DNA from: Burkholderia thailandensis E264
Lineage (GTDB): Bacteria; Pseudomonadota; Gammaproteobacteria; Burkholderiales; Burkholderiaceae
DNA length: 64,000 nucleotides
Reading direction: 5' to 3'
Assembly (NCBI RefSeq): GCF_000012365.1
Contig: NC_007651.1
Location: 2,294,001-2,358,000 of the forward strand
Shown: positions 33,068-44,227 of the stretch, piece after piece
Layout: each line of letters opens with the position of its first letter
Position numbering within the stretch: position 1 is the first letter of the stretch
Position numbers and translations under genes: made by a program
The notes under the pieces: model-generated
Database searches by the model: none
What the model was told of the DNA's origin: nothing
What the model saw: only the letters and a program-made list of their open reading frames with translations

Positions 33068-34333
33068 CTAATCGCCCGGCAGCGGGGCCGGGAGTAACAA
33101 GATCGTCGCGAATCCCGGCGCGGGCGGGGTCGTCCAGCGGCGTGCGCGGCCGCGGCCGAACGACTGCGCGTTGCCGGCCGCCGCGAGCGCGTCGAGCGAG
33201 CGTTGCACGGTGCGCTGGCTTGCGCCGAGCGCGAGCGCAAGCGCGGAACTCGACCACGACTCGCCGTCGGCGAGGAGGGCGAGCACCGCCGCGTGCGCGT
33301 CTTCGACGAGGTGCGTGAGCACGGCCACATCGCGCGCTTCGCGCGGCGTCAGCGCGAATCCTCGCTTCGTCGCGCGAATGTCGGCCAGTTCGCCGAGCAG
33401 CGCGCGCAGCCGTCCGATCTCGACGCGCAGCCGCGCGCGGTGCGATTCGTCCATGTGCTTCGCGCGGAACGCACGGGCGACGAGCGCCTCGCGCGGGACG
33501 TCGCCAGGCCACGCTTCGCCGAGCGCGCGCGCGAGCGCGAACAGCACGGGGCGTTTCGCGAGCGAGACCGTCGTGCGCGCATCGTGCACGACGTGGCGGC
33601 ACGCGTCGACGACGAGCGATGCCGATGCGCGCCACGCCTCGACTTCGTCGAGCCGCAGCGCGCGTGTTTCGCCGCACGCGACGAGGCGCGCGGCCGGCGC
33701 GTCGAGGGCGCGAAACGCATGCTCGACTTCGGCGGCGAGCGCGGGAATGCCGGCGTCGCGCGCCGCGCGTTCGGCGCGGGCGAGCGCCGCGCGCGCGGGC
33801 TTCGTCTCGATGCGACGCAGCGCGATGCCCGCGACGATCAACTCGTGCGCGGCCCGCAGCGCGGGCGGGCAGGCGGCGAAATCGAGCGTGGCGAGCCTGC
33901 GCTCGGCTTCGCCGACGCGGCCGATCAGCAACAGGCGACGGACCGCGAGATACCGCGCATGCGCGGCGTTGACGCGGTCGCCGTGCGCGTCGAGCGTCGC
34001 GCGCGCCGCGTCGAGCGCTTGCTCGGGCCAGCCGAGCTCGCGCGCCGCGAGCGCGATCTCGGCTTCTGCGACGACGCATCGCGCACGGGCGAGCGCCTCG
34101 TTCGGGCCGAAGGCGCGGGCCGCGCGCCGCACGAGCGCCTTCGCCCGCGCGAAATCGCCGAGCTGCGCCATCGCGACGCCGCGCAGCGCGAGCGCCGGCG
34201 CATCGTCGCGCAGCGCGACGCGGTTCAGCGCGCCGAGCGGATCACCCGCCGCGAGCGCGCGCGCCGCGGCCGTGATCAGCGAGTCCATCGGAATCCCGCC
34301 ACGCTTGTCACTCCCACCGTTCGAAGCCCGCAA
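33068..34333 (-). CDS. TPR-like / winged-helix transcriptional regulator
   Basis: A 421-residue putative DNA-binding protein. The N-terminal half (about 16-200) is Ala/Arg-rich helical repeat sequence like a TPR solenoid. Around 250-330 a SARP/BTAD-like winged helix is suggested by HRARLRVEIGRLRALLGELA and RGFALTPREARDVAVL. The C-terminus has a second helix-turn-helix (SSSALALALGASQRTVQRSL) and a basic wing (FGRGRARRWTTPP). The alternative start MDSLITAAARAL (34288) looks better conserved in style. Divergent from the DUF899 gene, 91 bases away, and upstream of the propeller gene. Confidence 0.7.
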   Translation of the reverse strand: MRASNGGSDKRGGIPMDSLITAAARALAAGDPLGALNRVALRDDAPALALRGVAMAQLGDFARAKALVRRAARAFGPNEALARARCVVAEAEIALAARELGWPEQALDAARATLDAHGDRVNAAHARYLAVRRLLLIGRVGEAERRLATLDFAACPPALRAAHELIVAGIALRRIETKPARAALARAERAARDAGIPALAAEVEHAFRALDAPAARLVACGETRALRLDEVEAWRASASLVVDACRHVVHDARTTVSLAKRPVLFALARALGEAWPGDVPREALVARAFRAKHMDESHRARLRVEIGRLRALLGELADIRATKRGFALTPREARDVAVLTHLVEDAHAAVLALLADGESWSSSALALALGASQRTVQRSLDALAAAGNAQSFGRGRARRWTTPPAPGFATILLLPAPLPGD

Positions 34334-34424
34334 CTAATCTACCACTGCGCGATCACGCAACCGGCGCGCCGGATCGCGGACCGATCGAGCGGCGCGCGAC
34401 GCAGACGAAAAGGAGGGACGATCG

Positions 34425-35189
34425 ATGACGACGCACACGACCGGCACGCGCGACGAATGGCTCGCCGCGCGGCTCGAATTGCTCGATGCGGAAAAGGCGC
34501 ACACGCGGCGCGGCGACGCGCTTGCGCGGCAGCGCGCGGCGTTGCCGTGGGTGCGTATCGACAAGGCTTATCGATTCGACACGGACGACGGCGGCGCATC
34601 GCTCGCGGCGCTTTTTCGCGGCCGCTCGCAACTGCTTGTCTACCACTTCATGTTCGGACCCGACTACACGGCGGGATGCCCGTCGTGCTCGGCGATCGCG
34701 GATGGCTTCGACGGCATCGTCGTCCATCTCGCGCATCACGACGTCACGCTCATGGCGGTGTCGCGCGCGCCGCTCGCGAAGCTGCAGGCGTACAGGAAGC
34801 GCATGGGATGGACGTTTCCGTGGGCGTCGTCGCTCGACAGCGACTTCAACCGCGATTTCAGCGTGTCGTTTACCGACGCGCAGCAGCGCGAAGGAAGCGT
34901 CGAGTACAACTACCGGCGCGGCGGCCACGCGATGGACGCGACGCCCGCGCCTGCGCCCGTCGCCGAATTCGCGGCCGCCTGCCGGACCGACGCGCGCACG
35001 TACGCGCGCGATCGGCCGGGGATGAGCGCATTCGTGCTCGAGGACGGCGTCGTCTATCACACGTATTCGACGTACGCGCGCGGGCTGGACGGCCTCTGGG
35101 GCATGTATCAGTGGCTCGACCGCGCGCCGAAGGGGCGCAACGAAACGGGCGTCTGGTGGCGTCGCCATGACGAGTACGACGGGCGCTGA
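34425..35189 (+). CDS. DUF899 thioredoxin-like protein
   Basis: A 254-residue member of DUF899 (PF05988), a thioredoxin-fold family. The typical features are the N-terminal DEWLAARLELLDAEKAHTRR, the HFMFGPDYTAGCPSCSAIAD segment carrying a CPSC redox-like pair near residue 86-89, and FTFPW-like WTFPWASSLDSDFNRDF. The C-terminal VYHTYSTYARGLDGLWGMYQ is also a family block. AAAAGGAGG precedes the start. The biochemical role of the family is unknown; the divergent regulator may control it. Confidence 0.87.
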   Translation: MTTHTTGTRDEWLAARLELLDAEKAHTRRGDALARQRAALPWVRIDKAYRFDTDDGGASLAALFRGRSQLLVYHFMFGPDYTAGCPSCSAIADGFDGIVVHLAHHDVTLMAVSRAPLAKLQAYRKRMGWTFPWASSLDSDFNRDFSVSFTDAQQREGSVEYNYRRGGHAMDATPAPAPVAEFAAACRTDARTYARDRPGMSAFVLEDGVVYHTYSTYARGLDGLWGMYQWLDRAPKGRNETGVWWRRHDEYDGR

Positions 35190-35537
35190 CGGCGCGCGTG
35201 CGCGCCGCGCAGCGCGCATGCGCGGGGGCGCCGGCGGTGTCGGTTGCAGCGATGGGGCGGCGGCGCTCGGATGGCTCGCGTCGATGCCCGCGACGGGCGA
35301 GACGCCGACGCCCGGAGGCAGGATGTCATCGGCGATGTGGGCGCGGCCGTGCGGACGCACGTGGGGCGGCTCGGCGGCGTCGTTCGTCAAGCACGTGCGG
35401 CGGGCCCGACGCGTCGGGCGCACTCTCCCTGTCCGGTGCGAACGCGCGCGGCGCTTGCCGAAACGAAACCGGATCGAAAGCCACTCGAACCGGGATTCGA
35501 ACGATTCCGGGGCCCAAACGGCGAGAAACGGCTCGAA
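35190..35537. other. Non-coding region upstream of guaB
   Basis: About 350 bases holding no supported gene on either strand. Short open frames are Arg/Gly/Ala rich and lack family similarity. The last part becomes less GC-rich towards the guaB promoter. Confidence 0.5.
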
Positions 35538-37077
<1,540 letters not shown>

Positions 37078-37083
37078 TCGCCG

Positions 37084-37704
37084 ATGAAACCGTTGCTGCG
37101 CGCCGTTCTCCTGATCGATGCCGTGCTGCTCGCCGCGTTCGGCGTGCTGTTCGTGCTGACCCCGTGGAAAGCGCTGTACGACGCGCTGCAACTCGTCACA
37201 GTCGATCCCGCGATGGTCGGCCAGGCGTTCGGCATCGCGCTTCTCGGGCTCGCGTGGCTGGCCGCGCACGCGGCCTTCAACGGCGATCTGACCACGGGCG
37301 TCGCGCGTGCGGTCGGGCACGTGAACTGGCTGACGGGCGGCGTGATGCTCGTGTGGCTGCTCGCGATCCGCTCGCCGCAACTGTCGTCGTTCGGTCAATT
37401 CGTGTCGGTCGTCGCGGGGGCCGTGCTGCTCGTGATCGGTTTCGGCAGCGTGCGGCTCGCGGCCGCGGTGCGGCGGCGCGAGAAGGCGCAGGCGGCCGAG
37501 GCGCGCGTCGCGTCGAAGCGTGCTTCGGAGCCGGCCGCGACGCCGCCCGCCGCCGCGCGGATCGAGCCGAGCGTGTCGCGCGCGGGTGAGGCGGCCGGAT
37601 CGCCGGGCGTCGCATCGGGCACGAGCGCCGCGGCGCCCGCCGAGCGCACGGATGCTGCGACGAGCAAGTTCGGCGACGCGGCGCGGCCGCCGTCGCAACC
37701 GTGA
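37084..37704 (+). CDS. Small four-helix membrane protein between guaB and guaA
   Basis: A 206-residue hypothetical protein. Four hydrophobic helices fill residues 1-125 ([73 protein letters not shown]). From about 130 on it is a disordered Ala/Pro/Ser/Arg tail. It starts 6 bases after guaB, so it should be in the same transcript, and guaA begins 127 bases later. I do not recognise a family. Confidence 0.7.
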   Translation: MKPLLRAVLLIDAVLLAAFGVLFVLTPWKALYDALQLVTVDPAMVGQAFGIALLGLAWLAAHAAFNGDLTTGVARAVGHVNWLTGGVMLVWLLAIRSPQLSSFGQFVSVVAGAVLLVIGFGSVRLAAAVRRREKAQAAEARVASKRASEPAATPPAAARIEPSVSRAGEAAGSPGVASGTSAAAPAERTDAATSKFGDAARPPSQP

Positions 37705-37831
37705 TCGGCACGGCTCTCCCGACTGTCAGGCCGCCGCGTGTCGCGGCGGCGCGATCGCCCGGCTACGTATTCGATGCAGCGCCTCGTGCGCTGCTTTTGT
37801 TATTCCATTGTTCTTTTCTCCGTCCGCTGCC

Positions 37832-39451
37832 ATGCACGACAAAATCCTGATTCTCGACTTCGGTTCGCAAGTCACTCAACTGATTGCGCGGCGCGTCCGC
37901 GAAGCGCACGTCTACTGCGAGATCCACCCGAACGACGTCTCCGACGACTTCGTCCGCGAATTCGCACCGAAGGGCGTGATTCTGTCCGGCAGCCACGCGA
38001 GCACCTATGAGGACCACCAACTGCGCGCGCCGCAGGCGGTGTGGGATCTCGGCGTGCCCGTGCTCGGCATTTGTTACGGGATGCAGACGATGGCCGTGCA
38101 GTTGGGCGGCAAGGTCGAGTGGAGCGATCATCGCGAGTTCGGCTATGCGGAAGTGCGCGCGCACGGCCACACGCGCCTGCTCGACGGCATCCAGGATTTC
38201 GCGACGCCGGAAGGCCACGGAATGCTGAAGGTGTGGATGAGTCATGGCGACAAGGTCGCCGCGATGCCGCCGGGCTTCGCGCTGATGGCGTCGACGCCGA
38301 GCTGCCCGATCGCCGGCATGGCCGACGAGGCGCGCGGCTACTACGCGGTGCAGTTCCATCCGGAAGTCACGCACACGGTGCAGGGCCGCAAGCTGCTCGA
38401 GCGCTTCGTGCTCGACATCGCCGGCGCGAAACCCGACTGGATCATGCGTGACCACATCGAAGAGGCGGTCGCGCGGATTCGCGAGCAAGTCGGCGACGAG
38501 GAGGTGATTCTCGGCCTGTCGGGCGGCGTGGATTCGAGCGTCGCGGCGGCGCTGATCCACCGCGCGATCGGCGATCAACTGACCTGCGTGTTCGTCGATC
38601 ACGGCCTGCTGCGCCTGAACGAAGGCAAGATGGTGCTCGACATGTTCGAAGGCCGGCTCCATGCGAAGGTGGTCCATGTCGACGCGTCCGAGCAGTTCCT
38701 GGGCCATCTCGCGGGCGTCGCCGATCCGGAGCACAAGCGCAAGATCATTGGCCGCGAGTTCGTCGAGGTGTTCCAGGCCGAGGCGAAGAAGCTGACGAAC
38801 GCGAAGTGGCTCGCGCAGGGCACGATCTATCCGGACGTAATCGAATCGGGCGGCGCAAAGACGAAGAAGGCGACGACGATCAAGAGCCATCACAATGTCG
38901 GCGGCCTGCCGGAGACGCTCGGCCTGAAACTGCTCGAGCCGTTGCGCGACCTGTTCAAGGATGAAGTGCGCGAACTCGGCGTCGCGCTCGGCTTGCCCGA
39001 GGAGATGGTGTATCGGCATCCGTTCCCGGGCCCGGGCCTCGGCGTGCGGATTCTGGGCGAAGTGAAGCGAGACTACGCGGATCTGCTGCGCCGCGCGGAT
39101 GCGATCTTCATCGAAGAGCTTCGCGGCACGTTGGCGACCGAGCAGGACGCGGCGGCGGGCCTTTGCGAGCCGTCGCAGGTCGGCAAGAGCTGGTATGACC
39201 TGACGAGCCAGGCGTTCGCGGTGTTCCTGCCGGTGAAGTCGGTCGGCGTGATGGGCGATGGCCGCACGTACGACTACGTGACCGCGCTGCGCGCCGTGCA
39301 GACGACCGACTTCATGACCGCGCACTGGGCGCATCTGCCGTATGCGCTGCTCGGCCGCGCGTCGAACCGAATCATCAACGAAGTGCGCGGCATCAACCGG
39401 GTCGTGTACGACGTGTCGGGCAAGCCGCCGGCGACGATCGAGTGGGAATGA
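37832..39451 (+). CDS. guaA: GMP synthase (glutamine-hydrolysing)
   Basis: Aminates XMP to GMP using glutamine and ATP. The 539-residue protein starts [20 protein letters not shown]. The class I amidotransferase domain has the nucleophile in [15 protein letters not shown] and the His-Glu pair in [10 protein letters not shown]. The ATP pyrophosphatase domain has the PP-loop [15 protein letters not shown], and the C-terminal dimerisation domain ends [10 protein letters not shown]. An in-frame ATG at 37520 lies inside the preceding gene and is rejected. Confidence 0.98.
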   Translation: MHDKILILDFGSQVTQLIARRVREAHVYCEIHPNDVSDDFVREFAPKGVILSGSHASTYEDHQLRAPQAVWDLGVPVLGICYGMQTMAVQLGGKVEWSDHREFGYAEVRAHGHTRLLDGIQDFATPEGHGMLKVWMSHGDKVAAMPPGFALMASTPSCPIAGMADEARGYYAVQFHPEVTHTVQGRKLLERFVLDIAGAKPDWIMRDHIEEAVARIREQVGDEEVILGLSGGVDSSVAAALIHRAIGDQLTCVFVDHGLLRLNEGKMVLDMFEGRLHAKVVHVDASEQFLGHLAGVADPEHKRKIIGREFVEVFQAEAKKLTNAKWLAQGTIYPDVIESGGAKTKKATTIKSHHNVGGLPETLGLKLLEPLRDLFKDEVRELGVALGLPEEMVYRHPFPGPGLGVRILGEVKRDYADLLRRADAIFIEELRGTLATEQDAAAGLCEPSQVGKSWYDLTSQAFAVFLPVKSVGVMGDGRTYDYVTALRAVQTTDFMTAHWAHLPYALLGRASNRIINEVRGINRVVYDVSGKPPATIEWE

Positions 39452-39498
39452 TCCGACGTCCGCCACCGGCTGGCATCGTCTGCTGGTAAGCAACGCCT

Positions 39499-39524
39499 AA
39501 GCCCGCGATTTCGCGGGCTTTTTT
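39499..39524 (+). terminator. Intrinsic terminator of guaA
   Basis: AAGCCCGCGA and TCGCGGGCTT form a 10-bp perfect stem with a two-base loop and run into six T. About 48 bases past the guaA stop. Confidence 0.92.
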
Positions 39525-39892
39525 GTGCTTTCGTCGGGCAATGGTTGGTACCCTTCGGCATCTTCAATGCCTCGTTTTTTCATGGCACGGATGGGGCCAT
39601 CGTTTCGACGTGAGGCTAGGGGCATGCGCCGCCATTGATGCCGACGAATATTCGGCGACGAGTGCGATCGGGCCGGAGCCGCTCGTGCGAATGGGCCTTG
39701 CGCCATGCTCGATGCATGCCGTCGCGTTGGACGGGACTCCGGAAAACCGGTGCTTCGCCAAGCTGAGCGGTTCCGCGAAGTTGATCGTTGAGCGCTTGCC
39801 CGAAGGCGATGCTCGACGGCCGCAATCCGGATGAGCGGCGGGGTTGGCGGAGTCGTCGCTGTGCAGGGGCAATCCCGCCGTCGCGATATTCG
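39525..39892. other. Non-coding interval next to the MFS remnant
   Basis: About 370 bases, visibly less GC-rich than core genes and without a convincing gene. One plus-strand open frame (39523-39834, 103 codons) has mixed composition but no start context or family I recognise. It may be part of the same decayed interval as the two pseudogenes to the right. Confidence 0.45.
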
Positions 39893-40387
39893 CTACCGAG
39901 GTTGTCCGTTTGCCGTATTTCCCGACGCGGATACGTTCGACATTGGCCGCGCCGTGGCCGCCCAGAACACGAGCGCGGCCGCGCTGTCGGCCGCGCCCAG
40001 CGTGCAGACGCCGCGCGATCCGGCGCTCGCGTGGACGGCCGTCGACGCGAGCGCCCACCGCGATGCCGGCATGAACGCGAGCGGCAGCCATGAGGCGAGC
40101 CGCAGCGCGAGCGCCGCGGCGCTCGTCGACTGTCCAAAGCCGCGATCGGCCGAGTGTCCTGCGCGCGCGGCGGCGAGCGCGCCCAATGCGCCGACGAGGC
40201 TGAAAGCGCCGATCGCGCAATGGGAGAGCATGTAGGGCGGCGCGCTCAGCGGCGGCACGAGTGCGTTCCAGAAGACGTTGAATGCGGCGAACATCAGCGT
40301 GGCGAGCGTGCCGCGAATCTGCAATACGCGCTCGACGCGCAGGTCCGGCAGGCGAGCGATATTGCGAAGGGGGCGGCTCGCGGGCAT
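39893..40387 (-). pseudogene. Remnant of an MFS transporter (C-terminal half, internally deleted)
   Basis: The minus-strand translation reads RGTLATLMFAAFNVFWNALV then IGAFSLVGALGALAAARAGH and LALRLASWLPLAFMPAS, which fits helices 7-10 of a major facilitator transporter. It then jumps to GSRGVCTLGAADSAAALVFW, which looks like the last helix, suggesting loss of about 50 residues. The N-terminal half is missing altogether. At its right end it meets the DUF1993 remnant on the other strand. Confidence 0.7.
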
Positions 40388-40670
40388 TGCTGTGCCGTCG
40401 TTCGCCGATACCGAGACGACATTCGCCGAACTGCGTGCGCATCGGCAAGGCGATCGATTTCCTGAGGACGATCCGGCTCACGCAGTTCGACGGCGGCGCG
40501 AGACGCGCACGATCGAGCTGCCGTCGCGCGACCGCGTGATGACGTTCGACGGCAAGTCGTACCGGCTCGGCTTTGCGCTGCCGAATTGCTACTTCCGTAC
40601 GACGATCGCGTACGACATTCTGCGGCTCATGGGCGTGCGGCTCGGCAGGATGGGCTATCCCGGCGGGCGC
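40340..40670 (+). pseudogene. Frameshifted remnant of a DUF1993 gene
   Basis: DUF1993-like segments occur in order but in changing frames: VRQASDIAKGAA in one frame, AGIAVPSFADTETTFAEL in the next, IGKAIDFLRTIRLTQFDGG in the third, then back to RVMTFDGKSYRLGFALPN and YFRTTIAYDILRLMGVRLGR. At least three frameshifts are needed and the N-terminal third is missing, so the gene is dead. DUF1993 proteins are small DinB-like helical bundles. Confidence 0.75.
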
Positions 40671-40745
40671 CGACGCGAATCCGGCTCGCGGCCGCCGTTG
40701 TCGGCGGCAGCCGCGCGGGTGGCGTCCAGACGGTTTGCGCGGCGG

Positions 40746-40898
40746 CTAAAACCTCACCCCGGTCGCACATCCGCCCGCGAAACCGCCGGTTCCGCCGGCG
40801 CCGCCGCACATCACGCCGCAGCCCGACGCCAATCCGGCAACGGCGAGCGAAGCGGCAAGAACGAGGGCGCGAACACCGCGCCGAGTGGCGATCGACAT
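40746..40898 (-). CDS. Small Cys/Gly-rich lipoprotein
   Basis: A 50-residue frame beginning MSIATRRGVRALVLAASLAV with basic n-region, hydrophobic core and a lipobox LASGC, so the mature lipoprotein would be only about 25 residues (CGVMCGGAGGTGGFAGGCAT...). The mature part has three Cys and many Gly. The open frame extends further upstream to 41051, but the signal peptide fixes the start. Function unknown. Predicted to be anchored in the envelope. It lies between pseudogenes and the divergent DUF1992 gene. Confidence 0.6.
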   Translation of the reverse strand: MSIATRRGVRALVLAASLAVAGLASGCGVMCGGAGGTGGFAGGCATGVRF

Positions 40899-41073
40899 TG
40901 CTTCGTTGCCCTGAGCGAGCGCGGATCGCCAGGCGCCGCGCGGTTGGACGGATCGCAGCAAGAATAGCGCCTTTTCTCGCGCCCAAGCCGGCATATCGAG
41001 CATTTGCTCGGACGGGCTGGACCTGCGCACGCCGCCTGCTAAAATCCGCATGCCGCATTGTTATGAAACCCCG

Positions 41074-42056
<983 letters not shown>

Positions 42057-42111
42057 ACCGGGCGGCGCGGGGCGCCTCTAACTACGTCCGATCGATTCTT
42101 CCTGCGAATTC

Positions 42112-43053
42112 ATGATTTCCACGTCCCGCACGCCGCGCACGATTCGTCTGCTTGCCCCTTCCGGCTATCCGCACGACCCCGCAGCGGTCGACCGCGCGCT
42201 CGAGCGCCTGAGCGCCGAGCAGCACCGGATCGAGAACCTCGACGCGACGCAACGCCGCTACCAGCGCTTCGCCGGCACCGATGGCGAGCGCGCCGGCGAT
42301 CTGAATCGGCTCGCGGACCCGTCGCTGCCGCTGCCCGACATCGGCCTCGCGGTGCGCGGCGGTTACGGCGCCGCCCGAATCCTGCACGGGCTCGACTACC
42401 GGGGCCTCGAAAGCCGGCTGCGCGACGAGCCGATCGCGCTCGTCGGCCATAGCGATTTCACCGCGATTCAGCTCGCGCTCTATGCGAAGGCGCGCGTGAA
42501 GACGTTCGGCGGCCCGATGCTGTCGGCCGATTTCGGCGCTCAGACGCCGAGCGAGTTCACGCTCGCGCATTTCTGGCAGACCCTCACGCAGCCGACCACG
42601 ACGATCGTCTCCGACGTGCCGCAGGCTCAAGTCGTCAACGCGTCGGGCACGCTGTGGGGCGGCAATCTCGCGATCCTCGCGTCGCTCGTCGGCACGCCTT
42701 ACATGCCGCAGATCGAAGGCGGGATTCTGTTTGTCGAGGATGTGAACGAGCAGCCGTTCAGGATCGAGCGGATGATCTATCAACTGCATCTCGCGGGCAT
42801 CCTCGCGCGCCAGCAGGCGCTCGTGCTCGGGCAGTTCACGGGCGCCCGCCCGTTCGAGTACGACAACGGCTACGACATGCAGACGATGATCGAGCAGATT
42901 CGCAGCGTGATCGGCATTCCGGTCGTCACCGGGTTGCAGTTCGGCCACGTGCCCGATCTGTTGACGCTGCCGTTCGGCGCGCGCGCGGAGCTCGTCGCGA
43001 ATGAGCATGGCTTCAGGCTGACGATGTCCGACTATCCGCATCTCGCGGCGTGA
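42112..43053 (+). CDS. ldcA: LD-carboxypeptidase (S66, muramoyltetrapeptide carboxypeptidase)
   Basis: Removes the terminal D-Ala from recycled murein tetrapeptides in the cytoplasm. 313 residues. The S66 elements are IRLLAPSGYPHDP at the N-terminus, AVRGGYGAARILHGLDY, the nucleophile Ser in ALVGHSDFTAIQLALY, the Glu in GILFVEDVNEQPFRIERMIY and the His in GLQFGHVPDLLTLPFG. Length is typical. It starts 55 bases after tadA. Confidence 0.95.
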   Translation: MISTSRTPRTIRLLAPSGYPHDPAAVDRALERLSAEQHRIENLDATQRRYQRFAGTDGERAGDLNRLADPSLPLPDIGLAVRGGYGAARILHGLDYRGLESRLRDEPIALVGHSDFTAIQLALYAKARVKTFGGPMLSADFGAQTPSEFTLAHFWQTLTQPTTTIVSDVPQAQVVNASGTLWGGNLAILASLVGTPYMPQIEGGILFVEDVNEQPFRIERMIYQLHLAGILARQQALVLGQFTGARPFEYDNGYDMQTMIEQIRSVIGIPVVTGLQFGHVPDLLTLPFGARAELVANEHGFRLTMSDYPHLAA

Positions 43054-43078
43054 GCGGGGCAACAGTCGATGCGAAGCG

Positions 43079-43103
43079 AAAAGGCGGGCGACCGCCTTTT
43101 TTT
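43079..43103 (+). terminator. Intrinsic terminator of ldcA
   Basis: AAAAGGCGG and CCGCCTTTT pair around a GCGA loop and continue into seven T. 26 bases past the ldcA stop. Confidence 0.9.
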
Positions 43104-43178
43104 GCGTTCATCTACGCAACTAACGGCCAATCTTCATCGCGTGCCTGATCTATCCCCATGCACCAATCGGAGAAAAAA

Positions 43179-43188
43179 TTGTCGACAA
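43179..43188. promoter_or_regulatory. Candidate GntR operator, distal copy
   Basis: TTGTCGACAA is a perfect 10-bp palindrome with the TTGT-N2-ACAA form used by FadR-subfamily GntR repressors. A near-identical site lies 140 bases downstream in the gntR promoter. It is embedded in AT-rich DNA unlike the flanking genes. Confidence 0.5.
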
Positions 43189-43320
43189 AAATAAGGCGGG
43201 GTTTACGGTGGGGAATGCCGCAGAACGTGCCGGAGCCGTTTTGGAGTGCGTCGGGACGGGGCGATGGCACTCAGATGGGGCGGGCGATATCACGCCAATT
43301 GTGCAAAATAACGGAACAAA

Positions 43321-43351
43321 ATTGTTGACAATGTTTGTGTCCAATCTACGA
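43321..43351 (+). promoter_or_regulatory. gntR promoter with overlapping operator
   Basis: TTGACA at 43324-43329 is a consensus -35 and TACGAT at 43346-43351 a fair -10, with a 16-base spacer. The -35 is inside ATTGTTGACAAT (43321-43332), a palindrome broken at one central pair and matching the distal TTGTCGACAA site. A repressor bound here would block RNA polymerase, suggesting autoregulation. Confidence 0.6.
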
Positions 43352-43376
43352 TGCTGTCCATGACGAGATGCGAACC

Positions 43377-44072
43377 ATGACGAAGAAAGATTCCGCGCTG
43401 ACGGGCGCGAGCCCCGAGTCGATCGCCGAGCGGATCCGCACCGCGATCCTCGAGCATCGGCTCGCGCCCGGCACGAAGCTGACGGAAGCGCAGTTGTGCG
43501 AAGTGTTCGGTGTGAAGCGCGGCACGATCCGGCAGGCGCTCGCGCTGCTCGCGACCGATCGGCTCGTCGATCTGGAGCCGAATCGCGGCGCGTTCGTCGC
43601 GAGTCCGACGCTGCAGGACGTGCACGAGGTGTTCGAGATGCGGCGCATCGTCGAGCTCGCGGTGATGGAGCGGCTCGCGACGGGACCGGGCGCGAAGCGC
43701 CTGAAGGGCGTCGCGGCGACGATCGACAAGGAGCGCCACGCGTTCGAGCGGCGCGATTTCCCGGCGTGGATTCGGCTGTCCGGCGAGTTCCATACCGAGC
43801 TCGCGGCGCTCACCGGCAACACGGTGCTGCGCGATTGCCTGGGCGGGCTCGTCGCGCGCTCGACGCTGATGTCGGCGCTGTATGAATCGCACGGGCGCAG
43901 CCCGTGTTCGTTCGACGACCATGCGCAAATTCTCGCCGCGCTCGAGGCGGGCGATGCGAAGCGCGCGGCGCAATTGATGGCGCACCATCTGCAGCACGTT
44001 GAACTGAGGATGCTCGATCGGCCGGCGCAGGGCGCGGTCGATCTGCGCGAGGTGTTCGGCCACTCGGGCTGA
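43377..44072 (+). CDS. GntR-family (FadR/FCD) transcriptional regulator of the purine island
   Basis: A 231-residue regulator. The winged helix (about 15-80) includes LTEAQLCEVFGVKRGTIRQA and LEPNRGAFVASP. The FCD ligand-binding domain (about 85-220) has VHEVFEMRRIVELAVME and the His residues of the metal site in SGEFHTELAALTGN and AAQLMAHHLQHVELRM. MTKKDSALTG was taken as start; ATG at 43368 is nearly as good. The likely effector is an allantoin-pathway intermediate, inferred from the seven catabolic genes that follow. Confidence 0.88.
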   Translation: MTKKDSALTGASPESIAERIRTAILEHRLAPGTKLTEAQLCEVFGVKRGTIRQALALLATDRLVDLEPNRGAFVASPTLQDVHEVFEMRRIVELAVMERLATGPGAKRLKGVAATIDKERHAFERRDFPAWIRLSGEFHTELAALTGNTVLRDCLGGLVARSTLMSALYESHGRSPCSFDDHAQILAALEAGDAKRAAQLMAHHLQHVELRMLDRPAQGAVDLREVFGHSG

Positions 44073-44227
44073 CGGCCCGGCCGCACACCGAACGCGCTCA
44101 CTGAACTGACGAAATGCCGGGCGGCCGCGCGTGCGGACGCCTCGCCAGGGCGGCATCGGGCGATCACGCTCGAGCCGCGATTTCAATGACGATCGCGCGG
44201 CTCGTCCGCGGCAGGCAAGGAGATGTC

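Noticed and set aside
39523..39834. 103-codon plus-strand frame after guaA
   Set aside because: Starts inside the terminator and shows no recognisable domain; left as unassigned.
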